NCBI RefSeq assembly: GCF_027706845.1
Contig: NZ_JAQGCZ010000019.1
Coordinates: 25,517-89,516 of the forward strand
Length of the DNA stretch: 64,000 nucleotides
Source: Mycolicibacterium sp. BiH015
Lineage (GTDB): Bacteria > Actinomycetota > Actinomycetes > Mycobacteriales > Mycobacteriaceae
Direction of reading: 5' to 3'
The stretch's first letter is position 1, and each line of letters begins with the position of its first letter. A model generated the notes under the pieces. It was not told the DNA's origin. It made no database searches and saw nothing but the letters and a program-made list of their open reading frames with translations. This document shows, one piece after another, positions 1 to 7,572 of the stretch. Made by a program: the position numbers and the translations under genes.

Positions 1-1
1 C

Positions 2-328
2 GCCGGTCCCGCAGGAGAGGCGCAAGCGCAGGACTGCAACGACGCCTACTGCACCCCAGGGATCAAAGGGGGGGTCACCCTGGGTGCGCCGTGCAGCGAC
101 ACCCAGTACTACGTCTTCGGAACAACCTCATGGGGTCGACTGGTGTTCTGCGGTTCCCCGCGGCGCTACGAACCCCGATACTTCCGGTCGCTGCCCATGA
201 GGGGCGTCAAAGCGGAGAATTCTCTGTGTCAGGGGCTGGAAAATTCTGTTGCTCAAGGCCTTGACGGCCGCTACCTGTTCTGTCAGGCGCTTGACGGCCA
301 ACCGCTGTGGCGCGCCAAGACCGACTGA
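2..328 (+). CDS. small cysteine-containing secreted-type protein, 3' end only
   Basis: The reading frame is open from the left edge and stops at TGA 326-328, so only the last 108 residues are visible. Five cysteines are spread through the fragment (CNDAYC near the start, then PCSD, VFCG, SLCQ and LFCQ), and charged residues are scattered, which fits an exported, disulfide-bonded protein. An Ala/Gly-rich stretch just before the first Cys could be the end of a signal peptide, but the true start lies outside the window. No enzyme motif is seen and I do not recognise a function. It reads like a conserved mycobacterial secreted hypothetical and is probably not part of the catabolic cluster. Confidence 0.6.
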   Translation, partial: AGPAGEAQAQDCNDAYCTPGIKGGVTLGAPCSDTQYYVFGTTSWGRLVFCGSPRRYEPRYFRSLPMRGVKAENSLCQGLENSVAQGLDGRYLFCQALDGQPLWRAKTD

Positions 329-391
329 GCGACTCACTTTGGGCAAAGAGCAGTTCGCGGACGGGGTGCGAGAGCTATGACAGGAGAACCA

Positions 392-712
392 ATGTCTGGA
401 ACCGAACCGCCACACCATCGGACGACAGGCGATCGGGAAAAGCTGGATCAAGACGACCACGACCTTCTCACCTTTGGTGAGGTCGGTGAACGCCTACGCC
501 TAGAGATCAACGCCGCAGCGCATGAGGTTGCTCAACTGGCCGAAACAGGCTCGCCGTCAGAGCTCGAGCGCGCAGAGCTTCGCCTTCGCGATTTGCGTGC
601 AGCGGCTCGGCGCAACGCGGCGCAACCCATCAACGACGCGAACTTTGAAGACTTCTTCGGCTATCGCGGCAAGGCCCGTCGAAACCTGCCCGGGCCAGAC
701 GCAACAACATAG
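392..712 (+). CDS. small acidic helical protein of unknown function (paralogue of the one at 31151-31345)
   Basis: This is a 106-residue protein. I chose ATG 392 over ATG 377 because AGGAG at 380-384 sits the right distance before it. The N-terminus is hydrophilic and His/Asp rich; residues about 20-80 look alpha-helical. The core carries DLLTFGEVGERL followed by EI and a Glu/Arg-rich helix. The 64-residue protein at 31151-31345 has the same pattern (DLLTREEAAGRL, EI, ER-RL). Both small genes lie next to an amidohydrolase gene, this one 97 bases upstream on the same strand. No catalytic motif, membrane segment or signal peptide is visible. A protein-binding role is only a guess. Confidence 0.7.
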   Translation: MSGTEPPHHRTTGDREKLDQDDHDLLTFGEVGERLRLEINAAAHEVAQLAETGSPSELERAELRLRDLRAAARRNAAQPINDANFEDFFGYRGKARRNLPGPDATT

Positions 713-722
713 ATAAACACAT

Positions 723-737
723 AGTCAGTGTGTGTTT
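723..737 (-). promoter_or_regulatory. weak match to the locus-wide 15-base element
   Basis: On the minus strand this reads AAACACACACTGACT. It keeps AACA and TG of the consensus but lacks the final T of the YGT arm. It overlaps a separate inverted repeat, AAACACA (715-721) and TGTGTTT (731-737) with a 9-base spacer. It is about 75 bases before the amidohydrolase start. This is a weak member of the set. Confidence 0.25.
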
Positions 738-809
738 CCCTGTCTTCTCCTTTGTTAAGCTGACATTCGGCCGCGGCCCACGGACGATTCCAGATTCGAG
801 GAAACCGAC

Positions 810-2006
810 ATGCCACTGCAGGACGAGCACCAGATCGTCTCGGTCGACGATCACCTTGTAGAGCACCCCAGAGTCTGGCAGGACAGGCTTCCCGCCAAAT
901 ACCGCGAGTCCGGTCCGCGCATCATCGAACTTGATGGCAAGCACCTGTGGTCCTATGAGGACGTCACCTACCCGACCATCGGATTGAATGCCGTCGCGGG
1001 TAAACCGAAGCAGGACTGGGGAATGGATCCGGTTCGATACGAGGACATGATCCCCGGCTGCTATGACCCGGTCGCTCGAATCGCCGACATGGACCTCGAC
1101 GGCACCCAGGCGGCGTTGTGCTTCCCCTCTTTTCCCGGCTTTGCAGGCGGAACTTTCCAACGCGCGCACGACAAGGAACTCGCCTTGCTGTGCGTGCAGG
1201 CGTGGAACGATTTCTACATCGACGAATGGTGTGCAACGGCGCCTGATCGCTATATTCCCTTGGCACTGCTACCCATCTGGGATATCGACGCGTGTGTGGC
1301 CGAGGTCGAACGCACTGCGGCGATGGGTGCGCGGACGGTGTCGTTCCCCGACAGCCCCGTGCCGCTGGGCCTTCCGTCATTTCACTCCGATCACTGGGAT
1401 CTCCTGTGGCAGGTGTGCTCGGAGAACAGGATCCCGGTCTCGATGCACTTCGGATCCGGTGGATACGTCCCCGGCTTTTCCTTCTCGTCAATGGCAAAGT
1501 ACTCGACACTTGAGGCGGTCAATGGCGAGCGGCCCATGCCCGACTCGCCTTTCGCCGTGGCGATCACCCTCTTCGCGACCAACCTCATGTGGTCCACCGT
1601 TGATCTGCTGTTCTCGGGCAAGCTGCAGAAGTTCCCTGATCTGCAATTCTCACTTGCAGAGGGCGGAATCGGCTGGGTGCCCTATATCCTCGAACGCTCG
1701 GACTATGTTTGGGAGCGCCACCGCTACTACCAGCCGATCGATTTCGACGTGCGGCCGTCGGAATTGTTTCGCAGGCACTTCTACGGCTGCTTCATCGACG
1801 ACGAACACGGATTGGCGAATCGGCACACGATCGGTGTAGACCGCATCATGCTCGAGACCGACTTCCCGCACTCCGATTCGACCTGGCCCAATTCGCGCAA
1901 GCGCGCCGCCGAGGTTCTCGCCGATGTGCCCGACGACGAATGCTCGATGATCGTGGAGACGAATGCGCGACGGATGCTCAACTTTCCTCGAACGGTGTCC
2001 ACTTAG
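810..2006 (+). CDS. amidohydrolase-2 family metal-dependent hydrolase/decarboxylase
   Basis: This 398-residue protein belongs to the ACMSD-like amidohydrolase-2 superfamily, a TIM barrel whose members hydrolyse or decarboxylate small acids. Start ATG 810 follows GAGGAAACCGAC. The usual N-terminal HxH metal motif is replaced by SVDDHLVE (Asp13-Asp14-His15). Later conserved positions are present: MHFGSGG near residue 212 and ETDFPHSD near 349, whose Asp is the expected metal or base residue. It is a close paralogue of the 434-residue protein at 31450, with long matching blocks throughout but without that protein's C-terminal extension. Because the cluster is otherwise CoA-ester chemistry, a C-C hydrolase or decarboxylase acting on a ring-cleavage product is plausible but not shown. 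Confidence 0.88.
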   Translation: MPLQDEHQIVSVDDHLVEHPRVWQDRLPAKYRESGPRIIELDGKHLWSYEDVTYPTIGLNAVAGKPKQDWGMDPVRYEDMIPGCYDPVARIADMDLDGTQAALCFPSFPGFAGGTFQRAHDKELALLCVQAWNDFYIDEWCATAPDRYIPLALLPIWDIDACVAEVERTAAMGARTVSFPDSPVPLGLPSFHSDHWDLLWQVCSENRIPVSMHFGSGGYVPGFSFSSMAKYSTLEAVNGERPMPDSPFAVAITLFATNLMWSTVDLLFSGKLQKFPDLQFSLAEGGIGWVPYILERSDYVWERHRYYQPIDFDVRPSELFRRHFYGCFIDDEHGLANRHTIGVDRIMLETDFPHSDSTWPNSRKRAAEVLADVPDDECSMIVETNARRMLNFPRTVST

Positions 2007-2017
2007 CGCCACCTCAC

Positions 2018-2136
2018 AACGTGGACACTGCAGCCCCGCGCCAGTTCGGCGGTGTCAAGCAGTTCGGGCTCGGCGCCGAGAACGGGCTGGCGGCATCGTG
2101 GAGTACCTCGACACGGAGACGACGTTCATCGCGTGA
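2018..2136 (+). pseudogene. frameshifted C-terminal remnant of an aldehyde dehydrogenase
   Basis: The convergent gap after the amidohydrolase encodes the tail of an aldehyde dehydrogenase split over two frames. Frame 2 gives FGGVKQFGLGAENGL (about 2045-2089). Frame 1 then gives GIVEYLDTETTFIA and a TGA stop at 2134-2136. Together they match the usual family ending (FGG-K-SG-GRE-G, then a tyrosine-containing segment of the EYLDTK type). A one-base deletion near 2090 accounts for the shift, and only about the last 38 residues remain. The intact paralogue at 26012-27439 ends with a similar sequence. This is a decayed gene, not an expressed short peptide. Confidence 0.75.
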
Positions 2137-2142
2137 GTGAAA

Positions 2143-3321
2143 TCAGCTGCGGCGCAGCAGCATCATTGTCGTGCCGCTGTTGGCGCCGCCGACGCCACAG
2201 GCCGCGAGGGCGGCATCGGGAACCTGGCGCGCACCTCCGTCACCGCGCACCTGCACACAGGCCTCGTGCAGATGGCCGAAGCCGTGCAGCCTGCCGCCCG
2301 ACAGTTGCCCGCCGGCAGTGTTGATCGGCAGCTCACCGCCCAGCGAGAATCGCGTGGGATCAGACACCCACTCCCCCGATTCACCGAACTCGCAGAAGCC
2401 GAAGTCTTCGAGGAAGCACAGCACGAAGACGCTGAAACCGTCGTACAGCGACGCGTAGTCGACATCACCTGCAGTGAAGTCCGTTCGTTCCCAAATGGTC
2501 GACCACCGCGAGTTCAATCGCGCAATGTCCTGCCCACCCTCCCACAGGAACCGGTCGTGGTGCGCACAGTCGAGTGACTCCACCACGATGGCTGGGTGAT
2601 CCAGTGCGGCCGCATGCTCGGCACGTGACACGACGAACGCCGTCGCGCCGTCGCAAGCGATGTCGCAGTCGTACATGCACAGCGGATCCGACACCATGCG
2701 TGCGTTCATGTACTCCGCCGCATCGATCGGATCGGTGTACACCGCCTTGGGGTTCAACGCGGCGTGCGAGCGCTGCACGATGGCAATCTGACCGAGCTGC
2801 TCCCTGGTCAGACCGAACCGCTCCATGCGCGAGCGTATCTGCAGTGCAGCAAGATTCGCCGCTGACGCTCCGTACGGCAGTTGCCAGCTCAGCTGTCCGG
2901 TTGCTCGTGAACCTGTCGGCACGCCGTAGCCTCGACGCCGGTCACTGCCCTGCGCGGTGCCCTCCCAGATGCTGCGCCAGCACAGCACGTGGTTGGCCAT
3001 TCCGCCGGCGACGGCGAGCATGGCGTCGACCACCGCCCCCAGCTGGCCCGGGTACTCCACGCCGCCGGCCACCCAGTTGGGCCGGATACCCAAAGCGTCG
3101 TGGAGCTCCCGCAATCCGGCACCGGAGAACCCCCTACCGGCCATGGAGGCGCCGGGATAGGTTGTCAGCCCATCGATGTCAGCGAGCGCAAGACCGGCGT
3201 CCTCGACCGCGGCGACACAGGCGTCGACGGTGAGTTGCAGCGGGTCGCGGCCCAGCCGCCGCCCGATGTCCGACTGACCGATGCCACTGATGATCACGTC
3301 GTCGGTGAGGCGACCGGCCAT
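2143..3321 (-). CDS. Ltp2-like thiolase-fold protein (probable aldolase or lipid-transfer type)
   Basis: This 392-residue protein has the thiolase fold of the SCP-x/Ltp2 group. The start is ATG 3321, which overlaps the TGA of the OB-fold gene; a TTG at 3324 is an alternative. The N-terminal nucleophilic Cys of true thiolases is absent (the region reads GGVEYPGQLG). The central SLYDGFSVFVL...LEDFGFC block resembles the YDSF segment of Ltp2-type steroid aldolases, and the C-terminal part has NTAGGQLSGG followed by LHGFGHLHEA. Known Ltp2 enzymes cleave a beta-hydroxy acyl-CoA by retro-aldol reaction and need a DUF35 OB-fold partner, which is what the translationally coupled upstream gene encodes. 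The aldolase role is inferred from this pairing. Its substrate is unknown. Confidence 0.82.
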   Translation of the reverse strand: MAGRLTDDVIISGIGQSDIGRRLGRDPLQLTVDACVAAVEDAGLALADIDGLTTYPGASMAGRGFSGAGLRELHDALGIRPNWVAGGVEYPGQLGAVVDAMLAVAGGMANHVLCWRSIWEGTAQGSDRRRGYGVPTGSRATGQLSWQLPYGASAANLAALQIRSRMERFGLTREQLGQIAIVQRSHAALNPKAVYTDPIDAAEYMNARMVSDPLCMYDCDIACDGATAFVVSRAEHAAALDHPAIVVESLDCAHHDRFLWEGGQDIARLNSRWSTIWERTDFTAGDVDYASLYDGFSVFVLCFLEDFGFCEFGESGEWVSDPTRFSLGGELPINTAGGQLSGGRLHGFGHLHEACVQVRGDGGARQVPDAALAACGVGGANSGTTMMLLRRS

Positions 3322-3746
3322 CAATGCTCCGCGGTGAACAGCGGCAGGTACACGTCGTCGTCGATGTCATCTGAGCCCGCCGCGAACGTCACGCGCACAG
3401 ACATGCCGACATGGATCCGGTCGGGTTCCACATCAACGAGATTCGTGAGCACTCGGACTCGTGGATCCTCGACGGGGTTCACGAAGGCGATGACATACGG
3501 GGTCGGTATTCCGGGATAGAAGGGGTGGTGGTTCACCGTCCACGACTCCACGGTGCCGCGACCGGACAGCGCCTCCCACTCCGGGGCGGCGTGGTCGAAT
3601 TGGCATCGCAGCGTAGGTGGATGGATCAAGCGCCGGCAGTCAGGACAGCGCTGCAGCCGCCATACGCCATCGGCGCCCGCGGTCCAGTACGGTCGAGTGG
3701 TTGTGGTCAGTGCCGGCAGCGGGCGGCCGCCCGCTCCATCAGCCAT
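3321..3746 (-). CDS. Zn-ribbon/OB-fold (DUF35) partner of the thiolase-like protein
   Basis: This 141-residue protein has an N-terminal zinc-ribbon region (residues 30-55) followed by an OB fold. I start it at ATG 3746, which overlaps the Rieske gene by 8 bases. The ribbon is atypical: CPDC at residues 34-37 is paired with CQFDH (Cys48, His52), not with a second CxxC. The OB part carries the typical GRGTVESWTV and PYVIAFV strands. Proteins of this family bind acyl-CoA and form complexes with Ltp2-like aldolases or thiolases, and the downstream gene is exactly such a protein. The pair probably works as one enzyme. Confidence 0.85.
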   Translation of the reverse strand: MADGAGGRPLPALTTTTRPYWTAGADGVWRLQRCPDCRRLIHPPTLRCQFDHAAPEWEALSGRGTVESWTVNHHPFYPGIPTPYVIAFVNPVEDPRVRVLTNLVDVEPDRIHVGMSVRVTFAAGSDDIDDDVYLPLFTAEH

Positions 3747-5163
3747 CGCCCTGATTCTCGTCGTCGACCCCGAAGATGAAGCGGTCGGCGATCGCATGCT
3801 CGTTGCGGATCGACATCTCCTGCGCGGTGTTCAACCAGAGCCCCTCGAATCCTCGGGAGTGCATTCCCGCGTGAATGGCGTCGATGTTCTTGAGGTCCTG
3901 GGTGGGCAGCTCACCCCAACCGTCGTGGTCCTGCCAGCGCTCCACTTCCAGCCAGTTGGTCTGCGGCACTTCGCCGGGCGCGAAGTGCTCCAGCGAGAAC
4001 ATTTCGAACACACAGCGGTTGGGGTCCTCGGCGTCGGGCAGCATTCGGTATCCCAGCACACACGACTTCTCCACCAGGATTACGAGCGTCGGGAAGACGT
4101 GCCAATCACCGTTACCCGCGAAATACTGCTCCATCGACATTTTTGGGAAGTCGACGCCCTCGGCGAGCGCCAGCTCCTCGCACATCTGGTGGTAGAGGAC
4201 GAACGGCGGGATGTCGCCGGGCTCCAGGGTGGCCAGCTGCTGCGCGGCGCGGTAGTCCCGTTCGGTGACCAGCGAACCGACCTCGAGGTAGTTGTACTGC
4301 ATCGAGTTCGCGAAAACCTCGGGCCGCGCTGCCTGCTTCTTCCTGGCACTGTCGCGATCGCCACTGTCCGGCCGGGCGGTGTACACGAAGCGGGAGTGAT
4401 TCCGGTAAGGGATTGTCGGCGTGTATGGCGCGTAGACGAACTCCTGCGGCGGCGCGGGTTCGGCCGACGGCCGTGGTCCTTGTGCGGCTCGCAGCGTCTG
4501 CGGGTGCGTTCCGGGGGTGTGGTAGCCCTCGATGAAGGCGTCGATGACCGTCTTGTAGTTGGCGGCCAACCTGGTGCGCTTACGCCACCGGAAGCGCATG
4601 TCCTGCAACCGGAACGGCTCCAGCGCCGTGGGCAGGGGATCCAGCCATTCCAGCAGCTCCGGCGGGTCGTCGGCCATGCTGATGAAAACCCAACCACCCC
4701 ACGTGCCCACCGCGACCTCACGCAGCGACCACTGTTCCCTCGGACGGTTCAGAAATTCGTCGCGAGACGGGACGAACGACGACCGGCCGTCGAAGGCGAA
4801 TCGCCATCCGTGGAACGCGCAGCGCAGATCACCGTCGACCGCGCACCCCGCGCCGCGTACCACCTTCATGCCACGGTGCGTGCACGCGTTGTAGAAGGCC
4901 TTGATCGTGCCGTTTTTTTGGCGGACCACCATGATGGACTGCCTGCCGATGATGTACTCGTAGTAGCTTCCCGGGTCGGGGATCTCCTCTTCCCGACAGG
5001 CCGGTTGCCACACCTGGGTGAACAGCCGGTCGAGTTCGAGCTGCAGGAACTCGGGATCGATGTAGCGACTCTTCGGCACGAAGGTCTCGCCGCACGCGTA
5101 GCGGGGCGGCACCTTTCCGGTCGCCGATTCGATCGGTTCGCCCTTCTCCTCCATGGCGGTCAT
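3739..5163 (-). CDS. Rieske non-heme iron oxygenase, alpha subunit
   Basis: This 474-residue protein is a ring-hydroxylating oxygenase large subunit. The long upstream extension of the frame antisense-reads the SDR gene, so I start it at ATG 5163, which follows GGAAGGGG. The Rieske 2Fe-2S ligands are Cys94-x-His96 and Cys115-x2-His118 (CTHRG and CAFHGW). The mononuclear iron site is GYHTPGTH (His215, His220) with Asp208 as the likely bridging residue between clusters. It needs an external reductase and ferredoxin; no reductase is encoded in the window. It lies between an SDR and an OB-fold/aldolase pair, so it probably hydroxylates a ring or side chain early in the pathway. Monooxygenase and dioxygenase modes cannot be separated from sequence. 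Confidence 0.92.
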   Translation of the reverse strand: MTAMEEKGEPIESATGKVPPRYACGETFVPKSRYIDPEFLQLELDRLFTQVWQPACREEEIPDPGSYYEYIIGRQSIMVVRQKNGTIKAFYNACTHRGMKVVRGAGCAVDGDLRCAFHGWRFAFDGRSSFVPSRDEFLNRPREQWSLREVAVGTWGGWVFISMADDPPELLEWLDPLPTALEPFRLQDMRFRWRKRTRLAANYKTVIDAFIEGYHTPGTHPQTLRAAQGPRPSAEPAPPQEFVYAPYTPTIPYRNHSRFVYTARPDSGDRDSARKKQAARPEVFANSMQYNYLEVGSLVTERDYRAAQQLATLEPGDIPPFVLYHQMCEELALAEGVDFPKMSMEQYFAGNGDWHVFPTLVILVEKSCVLGYRMLPDAEDPNRCVFEMFSLEHFAPGEVPQTNWLEVERWQDHDGWGELPTQDLKNIDAIHAGMHSRGFEGLWLNTAQEMSIRNEHAIADRFIFGVDDENQGDG

Positions 5164-5183
5164 CTCGCACCCCTTCCGGTGCT

Positions 5184-6089
5184 TCAGCTGGCGGGTGGCT
5201 TGTCGAAGATGTTGGGGTAGAGCACCGCTTCCTTGAACGACGTCTCGATCTCGGTGAAAGCGGTCGGGATGTCCCAGGCTCCCGACGATGAGACGATCTC
5301 GCGTTCGACGACGGGGTTGGACATGAGGCTGATGCGTCCGTTTCCAGCGAAGATCACCCGGCGATTGAGCCACTCCGACTGCTCGCTGGCGAGGTACACC
5401 ACCGGCGGCACGACGTTCTCGGGTGCCAGCCGCTTGTTCTCCGGCGAGTAGTCCATGCTGCCACCGCCTTTGATGCCCTGAGTCATTCGCGTGCCGGCGA
5501 TAGGGGCGATGGCGTTGGAGCGCACTCCGTAACCTTTCAGCGCATTCGCACAGGAGAACGTCAACCCGACGATTCCCATCTTGGCGGCCGCGTAGTTGGG
5601 CTGACTCGGCGCGCCCTGCAGACCCGACATCGACGTGAAGTTGATCAGGCGGTACTGACCACCCCGATTCTCGCGCCACCAGGCGGCAGCGTGCCGCGTC
5701 AGATTGAACGTTCCCTTGAGGTGCACAGCCACGACCGTGTCGAAGTCCTGCTCGCTCATCTTGAAGACCATGCCGTCGCGCAGGATGCCCGCAGCATTCA
5801 CCATGATGTCGAAGCCACCCAGGGTCGCTGCCGTGCGAGTGATCAAGTCCTCGCATGCGGCGAAGTCGGTGATGTCGGTCGCATCGGAGAACGCCTTGCC
5901 GCCGCGCTCGTTGATGGCGGCGGCAACCGTCTCGGCAGGACCTGCGTCGTGCCCGCTGCCGTCAACGGCGACACCGGCGTCGGACACCATGACCGTCGCA
6001 CCTTCGGCCGCGAGACCCTCGGCGACGGCAGCACCGATACCCCGACCCGCACCCGTCACCAGGGCCTTGCGCCCGTCGAGTACACCCAT
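5184..6089 (-). CDS. short-chain dehydrogenase/reductase, MFE-2-like
   Basis: This 301-residue protein is an SDR with a longer C-terminus than classical members. ATG 6089 is preferred to the GTGs at 6092 and 6095 because GAGGAG lies 5 bases before it. The NAD(P) site is TGAGRGIG near residue 12; NAAG, a Ser-containing NFTSMSG and YAAAK (catalytic Tyr and Lys) follow. The sequence style (LKGTFNLTRHAAAWWRE, APIAGTRMT) resembles the dehydrogenase half of peroxisomal-type multifunctional enzyme 2, which oxidises 3-hydroxyacyl-CoA. It is followed after 20 bases by the Rieske gene. Role: 3-hydroxyacyl-CoA or hydroxy-ring dehydrogenase, by family and context. Confidence 0.9.
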   Translation of the reverse strand: MGVLDGRKALVTGAGRGIGAAVAEGLAAEGATVMVSDAGVAVDGSGHDAGPAETVAAAINERGGKAFSDATDITDFAACEDLITRTAATLGGFDIMVNAAGILRDGMVFKMSEQDFDTVVAVHLKGTFNLTRHAAAWWRENRGGQYRLINFTSMSGLQGAPSQPNYAAAKMGIVGLTFSCANALKGYGVRSNAIAPIAGTRMTQGIKGGGSMDYSPENKRLAPENVVPPVVYLASEQSEWLNRRVIFAGNGRISLMSNPVVEREIVSSSGAWDIPTAFTEIETSFKEAVLYPNIFDKPPAS

Positions 6090-6134
6090 CACCACTCCTC
6101 TACCGCCGGCTTCGCCTCAGCATACAGAACACCT

Positions 6135-6149
6135 ACACATGATTTGTAT
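6135..6149 (-). promoter_or_regulatory. copy of the locus-wide 15-base element upstream of the SDR-Rieske unit
   Basis: The minus strand reads ATACAAATCATGTGT, with the ACA-N5-TGT dyad intact. It sits 46 bases before the SDR start, in the 69-base gap after the crotonase gene, so it could control an internal promoter of the leftward unit. Confidence 0.4.
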
Positions 6150-6158
6150 ATCTGATTA

Positions 6159-7055
6159 CTACTCGAAGCCCCATTCGGCATAGCGGCGCTCGAGTTCGGC
6201 CATCGCCTCGCGGCCCCCGCGCGATGTCCGCTCTTTCATGAAGTTGAACTCATCCTCTCGCCACGACAGGTTGCTGAACACGCTGTGCCCCATCGGGACC
6301 CAATCCGCGAACTGCGCCATCCCCACCGCGTTCCAGAACGTGATCAGCGCGTGCTTGCCAACCATCAGACCGTCGGCCGAGTGGTGCGCGATCGCGCGCG
6401 CATACCGAAGCGCTTCGTCACGCAACCCGTCGGCGGGCACGACCGATGCGGCTACCCCCCACTCCTTGAGCTCGGCCGCGCGCACCTTCCGGCCGGTGAT
6501 CATGGCCTCGTAGCCACGGTTGGGGCCCAGCTTGAGCAGCGCGAGCGGCATCGCCGTGGAGAATCCGGCGAACCCGATCCGCGCCTGCGGCCGAGCCAGG
6601 TACATATCCTCCGACACGACGAGTATGTCCGCCGCCAGGGCCAAGTTCATCCCTGCTCCGAGGGTGGCACCCTGGCAGGCGGCGATGACGGTCTTGGGAA
6701 ACTCCAGCCAGTTCGTCAGGTGGCGGTGAAGACGCCGCGCGTTGGCCAGCCGCGCCGTTTGCGGGAGCTTTTTACCCTTGGTCAGGCCCGCCTGTTCGAC
6801 GGGTAGCCTGCGCACGTCGTCGCCACTGGAGAAGGCTTTGCCCTCGGCGGCCAGGACCACGACCTTCACCTCGTCGTCGGCTTCGGCACGATCGAGTCGC
6901 TCTTTGAACAGGACGTGCATATCCGGGGAGAGAATCGCGTTGCGGCGAGCGGGCCGGTTGATCGTGATCACCGCGATGTGCGGCTCCACCACCTCGTAGC
7001 GCACCCAATCCTCGTCGACCTCGAAGTCGTCGCCACTCTGCGGCGTTTCACTCAT
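6159..7055 (-). CDS. crotonase-fold protein without the hydratase glutamates
   Basis: This 298-residue protein is in the enoyl-CoA hydratase/isomerase superfamily. The oxyanion-hole segments are recognisable (AFSSGDDVRRL and GATLGAGMNLALAAD). The two catalytic glutamates of classical hydratase are replaced: the GGGCEL Glu is Asn in GAGMNL, and the QPE Glu is Gln in ARPQARIG. It also has an acidic N-terminal extension of about 20 residues and a Lys/Arg-rich tail. It therefore probably does another crotonase reaction (isomerase, hydrolase or C-C cleavage). It is the first gene of a leftward unit and is divergent from the SRPBCC gene. Confidence 0.85.
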   Translation of the reverse strand: MSETPQSGDDFEVDEDWVRYEVVEPHIAVITINRPARRNAILSPDMHVLFKERLDRAEADDEVKVVVLAAEGKAFSSGDDVRRLPVEQAGLTKGKKLPQTARLANARRLHRHLTNWLEFPKTVIAACQGATLGAGMNLALAADILVVSEDMYLARPQARIGFAGFSTAMPLALLKLGPNRGYEAMITGRKVRAAELKEWGVAASVVPADGLRDEALRYARAIAHHSADGLMVGKHALITFWNAVGMAQFADWVPMGHSVFSNLSWREDEFNFMKERTSRGGREAMAELERRYAEWGFE

Positions 7056-7092
7056 CCTGCTGGCCTTCCGTCATACACGGAGCTGTACATCG

Positions 7093-7107
7093 GAACACTA
7101 TCCGATT
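7093..7107 (+). promoter_or_regulatory. copy of the locus-wide 15-base element in a divergent promoter
   Basis: The site reads GAACACTATCCGATT. The GAACA half is perfect and the second half is degenerate (CGA in place of YGT). A TGTTC at 7111-7115 gives an additional inverted partner. It lies between the crotonase start (7055) and the SRPBCC start (7138), within 45 bases of both. Confidence 0.45.
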
Positions 7108-7137
7108 AGTTGTTCATTAAGCTGCTAATGTCTGGCC

Positions 7138-7572
7138 ATGCCTCGCATCGCGATCGTCAAGGAGGTCGGCGCACCCGTCGCTTCCGTGTGGGCACTGCTC
7201 GCCGACTTTGCCGACGTCAGTTGGATTCCCGTCGCAAGGCGTGTCGAAATCGCCGGCGAGGGTATCGGGATGAGCAGGTCGATCTACGGCGGCGGCGACG
7301 TTCCCGCAGTCGAGACGCTGACGCTGCTCGACCACGACGGCATGCGACTCGGCTACTCGATCGCCGACGTTCCGCTACCGGTCTCTCGGTTCGAGGCGCT
7401 CGTCAGCGTTGCACCTGTGCAGTCGGGTGCCGCGATCACATTCGACGTGGATTACGAACCCCTCGGCCCTACCGAGGTCGACGCCGATGCAGCCGCAGAG
7501 GCGGTCGAAGCCGTCTACGGGATGATCGCGGGTTGGCTCGCAGACGCCTGCACCGTGCGAGGACGACCGTGA
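7138..7572 (+). CDS. SRPBCC (START/polyketide cyclase-like) protein
   Basis: This is a 144-residue single-domain protein. The pattern (IVKEVGAPVASVWALLADFADVSWIP at the N-terminus, cut here only for description) followed by beta strands and a long C-terminal helix (AEAVEAVYGMIAGWLADA) is that of the helix-grip SRPBCC fold. The fold binds hydrophobic ligands in a deep pocket, and some members are cyclases or aromatases. Start ATG 7138 is the first in frame and probably nearly leaderless. The stop overlaps the next gene (GTGA), so it is co-translated with an acyl-CoA dehydrogenase. Ligand carrier or cyclase cannot be decided from sequence. Confidence 0.78.
   Translation: MPRIAIVKEVGAPVASVWALLADFADVSWIPVARRVEIAGEGIGMSRSIYGGGDVPAVETLTLLDHDGMRLGYSIADVPLPVSRFEALVSVAPVQSGAAITFDVDYEPLGPTEVDADAAAEAVEAVYGMIAGWLADACTVRGRP

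Noticed and set aside
2070..2081. Palindrome CTCGGCGCCGAG
   Set aside because: It falls inside the aldehyde dehydrogenase remnant (LGAE codons) and has no loop, so it is coding sequence and not a terminator or operator.
3553..5220. A 555-codon open frame on the plus strand opposite the Rieske and OB-fold genes
   Set aside because: It is antisense to genes with clear motifs, has His/Arg/Val-rich composition typical of a GC-rich shadow frame, and shows no domain.
5164..5856. N-terminal extension of the Rieske frame
   Set aside because: It overlaps the well-supported SDR gene, and ATG 5163 has a good ribosome-binding site directly before the domain.
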